8,306 nucleotides of DNA from assembly GCA_025964295.1 (NCBI GenBank), contig JAOPZD010000487.1, positions 1 to 8,306 on the forward strand, in the 5' to 3' direction. The stretch's first letter is position 1, and each line of letters starts with the position of its first letter. The notes beneath the pieces were generated by a model, which was given only the letters and a program-made list of their open reading frames with translations, searched no databases and was not told where the DNA came from. The translations under genes were made by a program, and so were the position numbers. The stretch is from Conexibacter sp. Its GTDB lineage: Bacteria; Actinomycetota; Thermoleophilia; Solirubrobacterales; Solirubrobacteraceae. Below are positions 1 through 6,302 of the stretch, piece by piece.

Positions 1-1
1 C

Positions 2-64
2 TCGACGCTGACCGGCTACGGGCGCGACGGCGCGCGGCTGGGCAGCATCGAGCGCGGCGCCTAG
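2..64 (+). CDS. C-terminal end of an unidentified protein (5' partial)
   Basis: Only the last 20 codons and the TAG stop are in the window. The tail reads STLTGYGRDGARLGSIERGA. All 20 sense codons in this frame end in G or C, the pattern of real genes in this genome. The stop lies three bases from the stop of the convergent dsbA-like gene, which is typical tight packing. The tail is too short to assign a family, and I do not recognise it. Another plus-strand frame is also open here, so the call rests on third-position composition and the neat convergent end. Confidence 0.6.
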   Translation, partial: STLTGYGRDGARLGSIERGA

Positions 65-79
65 CGGCTAGCGGGCCGC
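61..79. repeat. Overlapping palindromes at a convergent gene end
   Basis: CTAGC-G-GCTAG (61-71) is a perfect 11-base palindrome that contains the TAG stop codons of both converging genes. Overlapping it, GCGGC (64-68) and GCCGC (75-79) could form an all-GC 5-bp stem with a 6-base loop. No T-run follows on either strand, so this is not a classical intrinsic terminator. It might slow converging polymerases, but at this GC content short stems are common. Confidence 0.35.
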
Positions 80-724
80 CGGCGCGGGCTCGCGCTGGGC
101 CCAGCCGTGCTGCAGGAAGCGCAGCAGCTCCTCGGGCGGCTGCGCGCCGGAGGCGCCGAGCTTGCGGTCGATCACGAAGCAGGGGACGGCGGAGATGCCG
201 GCGGTTTGGGCGGTGCGCTCGTCGTCGCGGACGTCCTCGGCGTGGCGCTCGGTCAGCAGCACGTCGCGGGCCTCGCCGGCGGGCACGCCGACCTCGACCG
301 CGAGCGCGATCAGCGTCTCGTGGTCGCTCATCAGCGCGTTCTCGGTGAAGTAGGCGCGGAACAGCCGCTCCTCCATCGCCTCCTGGAGGCCATGCGCCGC
401 GGCGAGGTGGACGAGCCGGTGGCCGTCGAACGTGTTGCCCGAGCGGATGCCGGCGAAGTCCATCGCGATGCCCTCGGCGGCGGCGACTGCCGTCAGCTGC
501 GCGTCCATCTCGGCGACCTGCTCCAGCGTCCGCCCGTACTTGGCGGCGATCAGCTCGGCATGGCTGCCCTCGCGCTCGGCCGGCGCGCCCGGATCGAGCT
601 CGAAGGACCGCCACGTGACCGTGACCTCGTCGCGATGCTCGAACTGCTCCAGCGCGGCCTCGAAGCGCCGCTTGCCCACGTAGCACCACGGGCAGGCGAT
701 GTCGGACCAGATCTCGACGTGCAT
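68..724 (-). CDS. DsbA-family thioredoxin-fold oxidoreductase, FrnE-like
   Basis: The 218-residue protein has a thioredoxin-type beta strand at its N terminus, then the active site C11-P-W-C14, a helical insertion (about residues 50-160), and the cis-proline loop GISAVPCF with Pro181. This is the FrnE branch of the DsbA family (2-hydroxychromene-2-carboxylate isomerase/DsbA-like). There is no signal peptide, so it should act in the cytoplasm as a thiol-disulfide oxidoreductase or isomerase; its substrate is unknown. The ATG at 724 was chosen because the fold begins immediately after it and a TAGCCT hexamer lies 7 bases upstream. A longer open frame to 778 would add 18 low-complexity residues and run through that promoter. 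A third cysteine, Cys182, directly follows the cis-proline, where I would expect Thr or a hydrophobic residue. It is the last gene of the minus-strand block, 56 bases after the calcium-binding-repeat gene. Confidence 0.9.
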   Translation of the reverse strand: MHVEIWSDIACPWCYVGKRRFEAALEQFEHRDEVTVTWRSFELDPGAPAEREGSHAELIAAKYGRTLEQVAEMDAQLTAVAAAEGIAMDFAGIRSGNTFDGHRLVHLAAAHGLQEAMEERLFRAYFTENALMSDHETLIALAVEVGVPAGEARDVLLTERHAEDVRDDERTAQTAGISAVPCFVIDRKLGASGAQPPEELLRFLQHGWAQREPAPAAR

Positions 725-731
725 GGGATCG

Positions 732-737
732 AGGCTA
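732..737 (-). promoter_or_regulatory. -10 element TAGCCT of the dsbA-like gene, leaderless layout
   Basis: On the minus strand TAGCCT is followed by exactly 7 bases and then ATG (724-722). Transcription would therefore start at or next to the A of the start codon. At a 17-base spacing the -35 position holds GGGACC (755-760), which shares only the GAC core with TTGACA. No Shine-Dalgarno sequence is present. Confidence 0.55.
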
Positions 738-780
738 GTGGGTGGCCGGCGGCAGGTCCCCCCTGCCGCGTGGGACACGG

Positions 781-1737
781 TCAGTCGGCGGTGACGAGGG
801 CTACGGCGTCGAAGATCGGCGTGCCGTCGTCGTCGGTGGACAGCTCGGCCTCGTGGACCCAGGCGCCGGCCGTGAGGGTGTCGTCGACGCAGGGGTCGCC
901 GGTGGCGGTGGCGTCGTCGGCGGCGGGGTCGTCGGACGCGGCGTCGTCGGCGGACGCGTCGTCGGCGGCGCGCCGCACGAAGGACGCCGCCGAGGCGGTG
1001 GCGTCGTCGCCGGAGCCGTCGTCGGCGCTCGGGTCGTCGGTGGACGTGTCGTCGTCGCCCGAGGGGTCATCGGCGCTCGACGGGTCGTCGGCGCCCTCGT
1101 CGTCGAGGCTGGACGTGTCGTCCGCCGCGCTGTCGTCGTAGCCGTCCTCGTAGTCGGCGGTCGCGCTGCAGGCGACGTCGGTCTGGTCGTCGACCGCCGC
1201 GGTGACGACCTTGCCGGTGGAGGCGAGGCGCAGCTGCAGGTCGCCGGCGGAGAAGGACACGACCTGGCCCGCGTTCTCGGCCCCGTCCTGGACGCCGTCG
1301 TCGTCGGAGTCCGGGTCGCCCGGGTCGTTGGCCGTGCTCTGCTCGGCGAGGTTGGTCAGCCCGTCGTGGTCGGCGTCCTCGCGGGCGTCGGGCCGGCGGT
1401 CGCGATCGGTGTCCTTGCGCCCCGGGTCGGTCCCGGCGCGCTGCTCGGTCGCGTTGTCGAGCTTGTCGCCGTCGCGGTCCTCCGAGCCGTCCTGGGTGCC
1501 GTCGCGGTCGGAGTCGGCCTTCTTGGGGTTGGTGTGCGCCCGGTACTCGGTGAAGTTCGTCAGCCCGTCCTTGTCCGGGTCGGCCACCGCGGACTTCACG
1601 TGGTAGCGCTGCTGGAACTTGGCCGGCAGCTTCGGCGAGGCGGTCTTCTTGGCGGAGGCGGTCGCGGGCAGCGCGAGGGCGGCGAGGGCGACCGCACACA
1701 GCGCCGGGAGGCGCGAGGGGGCGTGGGCGGCGAGCAT
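781..1737 (-). CDS. Secreted calcium-binding-repeat protein with an acidic insert
   Basis: The 318-residue protein starts with a Sec signal peptide (hydrophobic core about 11-26, likely cleavage after ATASA at 29). Cys14 is not in a lipobox. Residues 53-154 carry thrombospondin-type-3/EF-hand-like loops of the DxDxDG type: DPDKDG, DSDRDG, DRDGD, DADHDG, DSDDDG, plus DTDRDR, in which the usual Gly is Arg. These should bind calcium. Residues 157-190 (VVSFSAGDLQLRL, then V/T-rich strands to Cys190) and 283-315 (from Cys283: TAGAWVHEAEL, then IFDAVALV) look like two halves of one small beta domain resembling DUF5666. About 90 residues rich in Asp, Ser and Ala split it. No C-terminal anchor is visible, so it is probably released or held by calcium or the wall. 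The start has a Shine-Dalgarno GAGGG 4 bases upstream. Its role is unknown; adhesion or matrix is only a guess from the repeats. Confidence 0.8.
   Translation of the reverse strand: MLAAHAPSRLPALCAVALAALALPATASAKKTASPKLPAKFQQRYHVKSAVADPDKDGLTNFTEYRAHTNPKKADSDRDGTQDGSEDRDGDKLDNATEQRAGTDPGRKDTDRDRRPDAREDADHDGLTNLAEQSTANDPGDPDSDDDGVQDGAENAGQVVSFSAGDLQLRLASTGKVVTAAVDDQTDVACSATADYEDGYDDSAADDTSSLDDEGADDPSSADDPSGDDDTSTDDPSADDGSGDDATASAASFVRRAADDASADDAASDDPAADDATATGDPCVDDTLTAGAWVHEAELSTDDDGTPIFDAVALVTAD
889..1143. repeat. Low-complexity GTC/GAC trinucleotide-rich tract inside the gene
   Basis: This stretch encodes residues about 199-283 of the calcium-binding-repeat protein. On the plus strand it is built from recurring gtcgtcg and gcgtcgtcggcgg units, which read on the coding strand as Asp-Asp, Ala-Asp-Asp and Ser-Asp-Asp. 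One short non-acidic break occurs (ASFVRRA, residues 250-256). The repeats are imperfect but dense enough to favour replication slippage in multiples of three. Confidence 0.75.
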
Positions 1738-1741
1738 GTGA

Positions 1742-1746
1742 CCCTC
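1742..1746 (-). promoter_or_regulatory. Shine-Dalgarno GAGGG of the calcium-binding-repeat gene
   Basis: GAGGG lies 4 bases upstream of the ATG at 1737. It is the only clear Shine-Dalgarno sequence among the gene starts in this window, and it supports this start. No TANNNT hexamer lies near this start, so the gene may be read from the upstream nucleotidyltransferase-like gene, 79 bases away. Confidence 0.55.
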
Positions 1747-1816
1747 GGATCGGCCACGCGCGCGCCCCGGTTGACGAACGCTCCGGTTTCTGGCCGAGGA
1801 GCCCCCGGCGCCATCC

Positions 1817-2185
1817 TCAGTTCTGGGGAGCCGGCGATGCCGGCGGCGTGCCGACGAGCTCGAGGCCGTGCGCCGAGACCGCCCGCACGACGGGCAGCGT
1901 GTCGCGCTTGCGGGCGTACTCGCCCGGCGTGTAGCAGTGGACGTCGGCGCTGCCGCCCATCTCGTCGGCGTCCCACAGGTTCGCGGCCTGGTAGACGCGC
2001 TCCAGCCACGGCACGCCCGCGAAGTACTCCGAGATCAGGATCACGACGTACTCGGCGCCGCGCTCGCGCTGGGGCGGCGCGCCCTGCATGTCGAGGACGC
2101 GCGCACCGCCGAGGATGACGCGCTCCAGGGTCCACCGACCGTCGACCCGCTGCACGTATCGCGCAAGCTCGCGCTCGTTCAGCAT
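1817..2185 (-). CDS. Small nucleotidyltransferase-like protein with a degenerate active site
   Basis: The protein has 122 residues from the ATG at 2185; an in-frame GTG at 2218 would add 11. The N terminus (ERELARYVQRVDG, ERVILGGAR) and the later segments ISEYFAGVPWLER and ADVHCYTPGEY resemble minimal nucleotidyltransferase (MNT-type) proteins. These normally read RVILFGSRARG, then SDxDLVVVS, then VDVxxYTPEEF. Here the GS motif is GGAR and the DxD pair aligns with E-Y-V (AEYVVILIS). Only the third acidic position (Asp in ADVHCYTP) looks kept. If the alignment is right, it may not transfer nucleotides and could instead be a binding or antitoxin-like partner; no HEPN partner gene is adjacent. 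I prefer the ATG because the family usually begins a few residues before the ERELxxYL helix, and a candidate promoter overlaps the GTG. The family call comes from recognised sequence pattern only. Confidence 0.6.
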   Translation of the reverse strand: MLNERELARYVQRVDGRWTLERVILGGARVLDMQGAPPQRERGAEYVVILISEYFAGVPWLERVYQAANLWDADEMGGSADVHCYTPGEYARKRDTLPVVRAVSAHGLELVGTPPASPAPQN

Positions 2186-2216
2186 CTCCGCCACCGCCAC
2201 GACGGCTGACTGTCGC

Positions 2217-2244
2217 ACACTGGACGGGGCAGCGCCAGTGCCAA
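2217..2244 (-). promoter_or_regulatory. Candidate promoter of the nucleotidyltransferase-like gene
   Basis: On the minus strand TTGGCA (2244-2239, five of six matches to TTGACA) is followed after 16 bases by CAGTGT (2222-2217), a weak -10 with only the A and final T conserved. It sits between the M16 stop and this gene. A start site 6-7 bases downstream would fall inside the codons after the GTG at 2218, which favours the ATG at 2185. The -10 is poor, so this is tentative. Confidence 0.3.
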
Positions 2245-2254
2245 TGGGCTGCGC

Positions 2255-3514
2255 CTACGCGCCGGAGAACTCCCCGGCATCGTGGGGGCCGACGCAGGCC
2301 ACGGCGGCCGCTTCGGGATCGACCTTGCGGGCGACGGCGGCGACGTCGTCGAAGGTGACGGCGTCCAGCGCGTCGATCGCGCGGTCGGGGTCGATGTCCT
2401 CGCCGTAGACGATCGCCTGCGACGCGGCGAAGCGCGCCACCGCGTTGGTGTTCTCGAAGGCCAGGACGCGGCGGCCGGCGGCGTAGGCGCGGGCGCGCTC
2501 GACCTCCTCCTCGGTCGGCCCGTCGCGGTGCAGCTCGGCGACGATCTCCCGCATCCGCGAGTACGCCTCGGCGGTCTTGGAGGACTCCAGGCCCGCGCCG
2601 AGCTGCAGGATCGCGGCGTCACTCAGCGCGTGGTCGACCGAGTAGACCGAGTAGCAGAGCCCGCGCTGCTCGCGGATCTCGTCGAACAGGCGCGAGCCCA
2701 TCGAGCCGCCCAGCAGCGTCGAGTAGATCGTCAGCGCGGCGCGCTCGGCCGGGTCGGTCGCGTCGACCTGCGGCTGGTACATCAGGCGCAGGTGCGACTG
2801 GTTGGAGTCGCGGCGCTCGACGAGCGTCTCGAGCTGCAGCGACGGAGCGGGCTCGTAGGGCGCGGGGACGTCGAGCGTCGGAAAGCGCTGGAAGAGCTCG
2901 CCGACGGCGCCGTTGGCCGGGACGTGGTCGACGTTGCCGACGATGAACGCGCCGCCGCGCGCGCCGGCCCAGCGGCGCTCGCGGAAGGCGACGATCGCCT
3001 CGCGGCTGAACGTGCGCAGGTGGTCCTCGGGGCCGAGGACGGTCCGGCCTAGCGGGTGCTCGCCGAACGCCGCGCGGTCGATGAGCTCCTCGGCCACGGC
3101 GGACGGCTGGTCCTTGTAGCGCTGGATCTCCTGGATGACGACGCCGCGCTCGCGGTCGAGCTCCTCGGCGTCCAGCAGCGGGCGGCCGACGAAGTCGGTC
3201 AGCAGGTCGATGGCCTCCAGCGCGGCCTCGGCGCGGACCGTGATGTGGAAGGCGACGAGGTCGTGCGACGTGTAGGCGTTGAGCGTGCCGCCCATCCGCT
3301 CGGCCGTCTCGTTGACCTTCTTGTAGTGGTCGAACTTCTCCCCGCCCTTGAAGACGAGGTGCTCGAGGAAGTGGGCCATGCCGTTCTCGTCGGGCCGCTC
3401 GGTGCGGGCGCCGGCGTCGAAGGCGACGAGGATCGTGACCGCGCGCGTCCCCGGCAGGGCGATGCGGTGCAGCGGCAGGCCGTTGGCGAGGGTCTCGCTG
3501 GTGATGGTGGGCAC
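2255..3514 (-). CDS. M16B family zinc metallopeptidase (processing-peptidase-like)
   Basis: The protein has 419 residues, normal for a bacterial single-chain M16B peptidase (relatives of mitochondrial processing peptidase). The inverted zinc site H48-F-L-E-H52 is followed by Glu129 after exactly 76 residues, matching HxxEHx76E. Glu51 is the catalytic base and Glu122 in the ERGVVIQE stretch is the usual second conserved Glu. The C-terminal half has GGSMGSRLFDEIREQRG followed by Tyr288, giving the conserved R...Y element, so both halves are complete. There is no signal peptide, so it is probably cytoplasmic and degrades or trims peptides. The GTG at 3514 was chosen because the protein then begins at the first beta strand (PTITSETLANG) and a TAGATT hexamer lies 7 bases upstream. 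An upstream GTG at 3547 would place that promoter inside the gene. It is divergent from ftsE. Confidence 0.93.
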   Translation of the reverse strand: MPTITSETLANGLPLHRIALPGTRAVTILVAFDAGARTERPDENGMAHFLEHLVFKGGEKFDHYKKVNETAERMGGTLNAYTSHDLVAFHITVRAEAALEAIDLLTDFVGRPLLDAEELDRERGVVIQEIQRYKDQPSAVAEELIDRAAFGEHPLGRTVLGPEDHLRTFSREAIVAFRERRWAGARGGAFIVGNVDHVPANGAVGELFQRFPTLDVPAPYEPAPSLQLETLVERRDSNQSHLRLMYQPQVDATDPAERAALTIYSTLLGGSMGSRLFDEIREQRGLCYSVYSVDHALSDAAILQLGAGLESSKTAEAYSRMREIVAELHRDGPTEEEVERARAYAAGRRVLAFENTNAVARFAASQAIVYGEDIDPDRAIDALDAVTFDDVAAVARKVDPEAAAVACVGPHDAGEFSGA

Positions 3515-3516
3515 GC

Positions 3517-3532
3517 CAAGCAATCTAGCTTG
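3517..3532. repeat. Inverted repeat CAAGC-N6-GCTTG framing the M16 -10 element
   Basis: CAAGC (3517-3521) and GCTTG (3528-3532) are perfect inverted repeats. The six bases between them, AATCTA, are exactly the -10 hexamer of the M16 gene (TAGATT on the minus strand). A protein bound here would cover the promoter core. The arms are short, so it could be coincidence. Confidence 0.4.
3522..3527 (-). promoter_or_regulatory. -10 element TAGATT of the M16 peptidase gene, leaderless layout
   Basis: On the minus strand TAGATT is followed by exactly 7 bases and the GTG start (3514-3512), the same spacing as at the dsbA-like gene. It matches TANNNT and is the most AT-rich hexamer among the five promoters. 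No convincing -35 and no Shine-Dalgarno sequence is seen. Confidence 0.6.
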
Positions 3533-3546
3533 CACGCGGCCGTGCA
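3531..3546. promoter_or_regulatory. Palindrome TGCACG-CGGC-CGTGCA, possible operator
   Basis: Two perfect 6-base arms (3531-3536 and 3541-3546) flank a 4-base centre in the divergent M16/ftsE region. It lies between the expected -10 and -35 of the M16 promoter, and about 26 bases upstream of the ftsE -10 element. That is a position where a dimeric regulator could affect one or both genes. A short cruciform or chance palindrome is the alternative. Confidence 0.4.
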
Positions 3547-3572
3547 CCGGCAGGATTCCGCGCGCTGCGGGC

Positions 3573-3578
3573 TAACGT
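3573..3578 (+). promoter_or_regulatory. -10 element TAACGT of ftsE, near-leaderless layout
   Basis: TAACGT lies 10 bases before the ATG at 3589. A start site 6-7 bases downstream would give a leader of only 3-4 bases. No Shine-Dalgarno sequence and no clear -35 is present. Confidence 0.5.
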
Positions 3579-3588
3579 CGGTCAGACC

Positions 3589-4458
<870 letters not shown>

Positions 4459-4464
4459 TCCTTC

Positions 4465-5364
4465 ATGAAGCCCGCCTTCTTCGTCAAGGAGGCGTTCCGC
4501 TCGATCTCGCGGAACGCGATCCCGTCCTTCGCCGCCATGGCTTCGGTGCTCGTCACCGTGCTGGTCCTCGGCGTCTTCATCCCGGTCGTCCAGGCCACGA
4601 CCGGCGCGGCCAACGAGGTGCGCGGCCGCGTGCTCGTCGACGTCTACCTCAAGAAGGACGCGACCAGGGCCGACGTCCAGCGCGTGCAGGCGCTGCTCGG
4701 CCGCACCGACCACGTCGGCAAGGTCGAGTACGTCTCCAAGGCCCAGGCCTACGCGCAGGAGAAGCGGCGCAACCCGGAGGCCTACCAGCTGCTGGGCACC
4801 AACCCGCTGCCCGACACGTTCCGGGTCACGCCCGACAAGCCGGACAACATCTCGGCGCTGCGCGACGCGCTGGCGCCGGCGGGATCTGGCCCGTCCGCCC
4901 GGCGCACGCCGATCGACGGCGCGATCGACCAGGTCAAGAACCGCAAGGACGAGACCACCAAGATCCTCACCGCCACGCGCGTCGTGAAGCTCGCGATGGG
5001 CGGCCTGGCGGTCCTGCTGATCATCGCCTCGATCCTGCTGATCTCCAACACCATCAGGTTGAGCCTCTTCTCCCGCCGCCGCGAGGTCGAGGTCATGAAG
5101 CTGGTCGGCGCGACCGACTCGTTCATCCGGATCCCGTTCGTCATCGAGGGCGTCGTCCTCGGCGCGCTGGGCGGGATCGTGGCGGTGCTGATGCTCGGCA
5201 TCGGCAAGGTCGCGTTCCTCGACCCGCTGGCCTCGGACTTCGCGCTGATCGCCGCGCCGCAGACGATCGGCTTCGCGCTGCTGGCCGTCGTGCTGCTGGT
5301 GGCCAGCGTCGCGGTCAGCGCGGCGGGCTCGAGCCTGTCGCTGCGCAAGTTCCTGCGCGTCTGA
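4465..5364 (+). CDS. ftsX: FtsX, membrane subunit of the FtsEX cell-division complex
   Basis: The 299-residue protein has the FtsX layout: a cytoplasmic N terminus, TM1 (about 22-44), an extracytoplasmic domain (about 45-170, with NPLPDTFRV at 113-121), TM2 (about 174-196), then TM3 (about 225-249) and TM4 (about 266-288). The cytoplasmic loop after TM2 carries RREVEVMKLVGAT (205-217), conserved in FtsX and related permeases and expected to contact FtsE. FtsX passes the FtsE ATPase cycle to hydrolases outside the membrane. The gap from ftsE is 6 bases with no clear Shine-Dalgarno sequence, so translation is probably coupled. No peptidoglycan hydrolase gene follows. Confidence 0.97.
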   Translation: MKPAFFVKEAFRSISRNAIPSFAAMASVLVTVLVLGVFIPVVQATTGAANEVRGRVLVDVYLKKDATRADVQRVQALLGRTDHVGKVEYVSKAQAYAQEKRRNPEAYQLLGTNPLPDTFRVTPDKPDNISALRDALAPAGSGPSARRTPIDGAIDQVKNRKDETTKILTATRVVKLAMGGLAVLLIIASILLISNTIRLSLFSRRREVEVMKLVGATDSFIRIPFVIEGVVLGALGGIVAVLMLGIGKVAFLDPLASDFALIAAPQTIGFALLAVVLLVASVAVSAAGSSLSLRKFLRV

Positions 5365-5366
5365 GC

Positions 5367-5398
5367 GCCTACGCGGCGGGCGCGCGCGACCCGTAGGC
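5367..5398. repeat. Inverted repeat GCCTACG/CGTAGGC between ftsX and the hydrolase gene
   Basis: Perfect 7-base arms (5367-5373 and 5392-5398) are separated by 18 GC-rich bases and fill most of the 41-base gap. The right arm overlaps the TAGGCT -10 hexamer of the hydrolase gene. It could be an operator over that promoter or a hairpin at the end of the ftsEX transcript. No T-run follows, so a classical intrinsic terminator is unlikely. Confidence 0.45.
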
Positions 5399-5399
5399 T
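5394..5399 (+). promoter_or_regulatory. -10 element TAGGCT of the hydrolase gene, leaderless layout
   Basis: TAGGCT is followed by 6 bases and the ATG at 5406, so the transcript would begin at the start codon. No Shine-Dalgarno sequence is present. The -35 region is all G and C with no recognisable hexamer. Confidence 0.5.
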
Positions 5400-5405
5400 C
5401 CGGGC

Positions 5406-6266
5406 ATGGAGCTCGCGGATCGGTTCGTGACCGTCGACGGGGTGCGCCTGCACTACGTCGAGGCGGGCGAGGGGCCGCTGGTGGTGCTGCTGCACGGCTT
5501 CCCGGAGTTCTGGTGGACGTGGCGCCACCAGATCCCAGCGCTGGCCGCCGCCGGCTTCCGCGTCGTCGCGCTGGACATGCGCGGCTACGCGCAGTCCGAC
5601 AAGCCGCCGCACTGGCGCGACTACCGGATGGAGCTGCTGGCCGCCGACGTCGCGGGCGTCATCGAGCAGCTCGGCGACGACGGGCGCGCGCTGCTCGTCG
5701 GCCACGACTGGGGCGCGGCGGTCGCGTGGATGGTCGCGACGCTGCACCCCGACCGCGTGCGGCGCCTGGCGATCCTCAACGTGCCGCATCCCGACACGAT
5801 GCTGCGCACGCTGCGCAGCTCGCCCCGCCAGCTGCGCAACAGCTGGTACATGTTCTTCTTCCAGCTCCCCTGGCTGCCCGAGCGCCTGCTGCGCCGCGGC
5901 GGGCGCAAGACGCTGGAGCGGATCTACGCCGACGCGCGCCCCGGCGCGTTCACCGCCGAGGACCTCGCGCGCTCCGAGGAGGCGCTGATGGGCCCCGGCG
6001 GCCTGAAGGGGCCGATCGACTACTACCGCGCCGCGCTGCGCCAGTCGCCGCGCCGCGCGCAGTCGCTGTTCGCGCCGATCCCCGCGCCGACGCTCGTCAT
6101 CTGGGGCGAGGAGGACCGCCACCTGCGCAAGGAGATGGCCGACACCGACCCGCGCCTGCTGCCCGACGCCCGCGTGGTCCGGCTGCCGCACGCCAGCCAC
6201 TGGGTCCACCACGACGAGCCCGATCGCGTCAACGCGCTGCTGACCGAGCACCTCAGCGCCGCCTAA
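5406..6266 (+). CDS. Alpha/beta hydrolase, epoxide-hydrolase-like
   Basis: The 286-residue protein is a complete alpha/beta-hydrolase fold enzyme with the epoxide hydrolase signature. The oxyanion-hole motif is H30-G-F-P33 followed by EFWWTWRHQ. DMRGYAQSDKP spans 57-67. The nucleophile elbow is G-H-D101-W-G, so the nucleophile is Asp, not Ser. The acid is probably Asp237 in WGEED and the base His265 in HASHW. Cap-domain tyrosines at 148 (NSWYMFFFQLPW) and 206/207 (DYYRAALR) fit the pair that polarises an epoxide ring. It should hydrolyse an epoxide to a diol through an ester intermediate. A haloalkane dehalogenase is less likely because of the HGFPE motif and the paired tyrosines. The substrate is unknown. 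It has no signal peptide, so it is cytoplasmic. It appears to have its own promoter and no obvious link to its cell-division and proteolysis neighbours. Confidence 0.9.
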   Translation: MELADRFVTVDGVRLHYVEAGEGPLVVLLHGFPEFWWTWRHQIPALAAAGFRVVALDMRGYAQSDKPPHWRDYRMELLAADVAGVIEQLGDDGRALLVGHDWGAAVAWMVATLHPDRVRRLAILNVPHPDTMLRTLRSSPRQLRNSWYMFFFQLPWLPERLLRRGGRKTLERIYADARPGAFTAEDLARSEEALMGPGGLKGPIDYYRAALRQSPRRAQSLFAPIPAPTLVIWGEEDRHLRKEMADTDPRLLPDARVVRLPHASHWVHHDEPDRVNALLTEHLSAA

Positions 6267-6284
6267 GCGCCCGCGCCCGGCCCC

Positions 6285-6290
6285 TAGCCT
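6285..6290 (+). promoter_or_regulatory. -10 element TAGCCT of the S41 protease gene, very short leader
   Basis: TAGCCT, the same hexamer as at the dsbA-like gene, lies 12 bases before the ATG at 6303. A start site near A6296 or G6297 would leave a leader of about 6-7 bases, too short for a normal ribosome binding site. No clear -35 is seen. Confidence 0.45.
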
Positions 6291-6302
6291 GTCCCAGCGA
6301 CC

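Noticed and set aside
725..778. 18-residue N-terminal extension of the dsbA-like protein
   Set aside because: The thioredoxin fold begins immediately after the Met at 724, and the extension would run through the TAGCCT box placed exactly 7 bases before that ATG.
889..1143. Trinucleotide-rich tract considered as a CRISPR array or tandem-repeat RNA element
   Set aside because: Units are in codon register, irregular and without spacers, and lie inside a well-supported reading frame.
1767..1788. Direct repeat CCGGTT-10 bases-CCGGTT upstream of the calcium-binding-repeat gene
   Set aside because: Two 6-base GC-rich copies in a high-GC gap are weak evidence, and no promoter element aligns with them.
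1751..1796. CGGCCA ... TGGCCG inverted repeat between the nucleotidyltransferase-like and calcium-binding-repeat genes
   Set aside because: The arms are only 6 bases and 34 bases apart, with no T-run, and are easily expected by chance at this GC content.
1738..1816. Looked for a terminator or small gene in the gap after the nucleotidyltransferase-like gene
   Set aside because: There is no stem followed by T bases and no small open frame with a start signal. Only the Shine-Dalgarno sequence of the next gene is convincing.
742..2118. 458-codon open frame on the plus strand, Gly/Val/Arg-rich
   Set aside because: It is the antisense reading of the calcium-binding-repeat gene. The apparent repeats (VVGG, GVV) are the complement of Asp/Ser/Ala codons. 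The minus-strand protein has a signal peptide, calcium loops and a Shine-Dalgarno sequence.
3515..3547. 11-residue N-terminal extension of the M16 peptidase from an upstream GTG
   Set aside because: It would translate through the TAGATT box and its flanking repeat. The family normally begins at the first strand, which starts at the GTG at 3514.
5406..6266. Considered whether the alpha/beta hydrolase is a haloalkane dehalogenase or a serine esterase
   Set aside because: The nucleophile is Asp101, not Ser. The HGFPE oxyanion motif with cap tyrosines fits epoxide hydrolases better, although substrate specificity cannot be settled from sequence alone.
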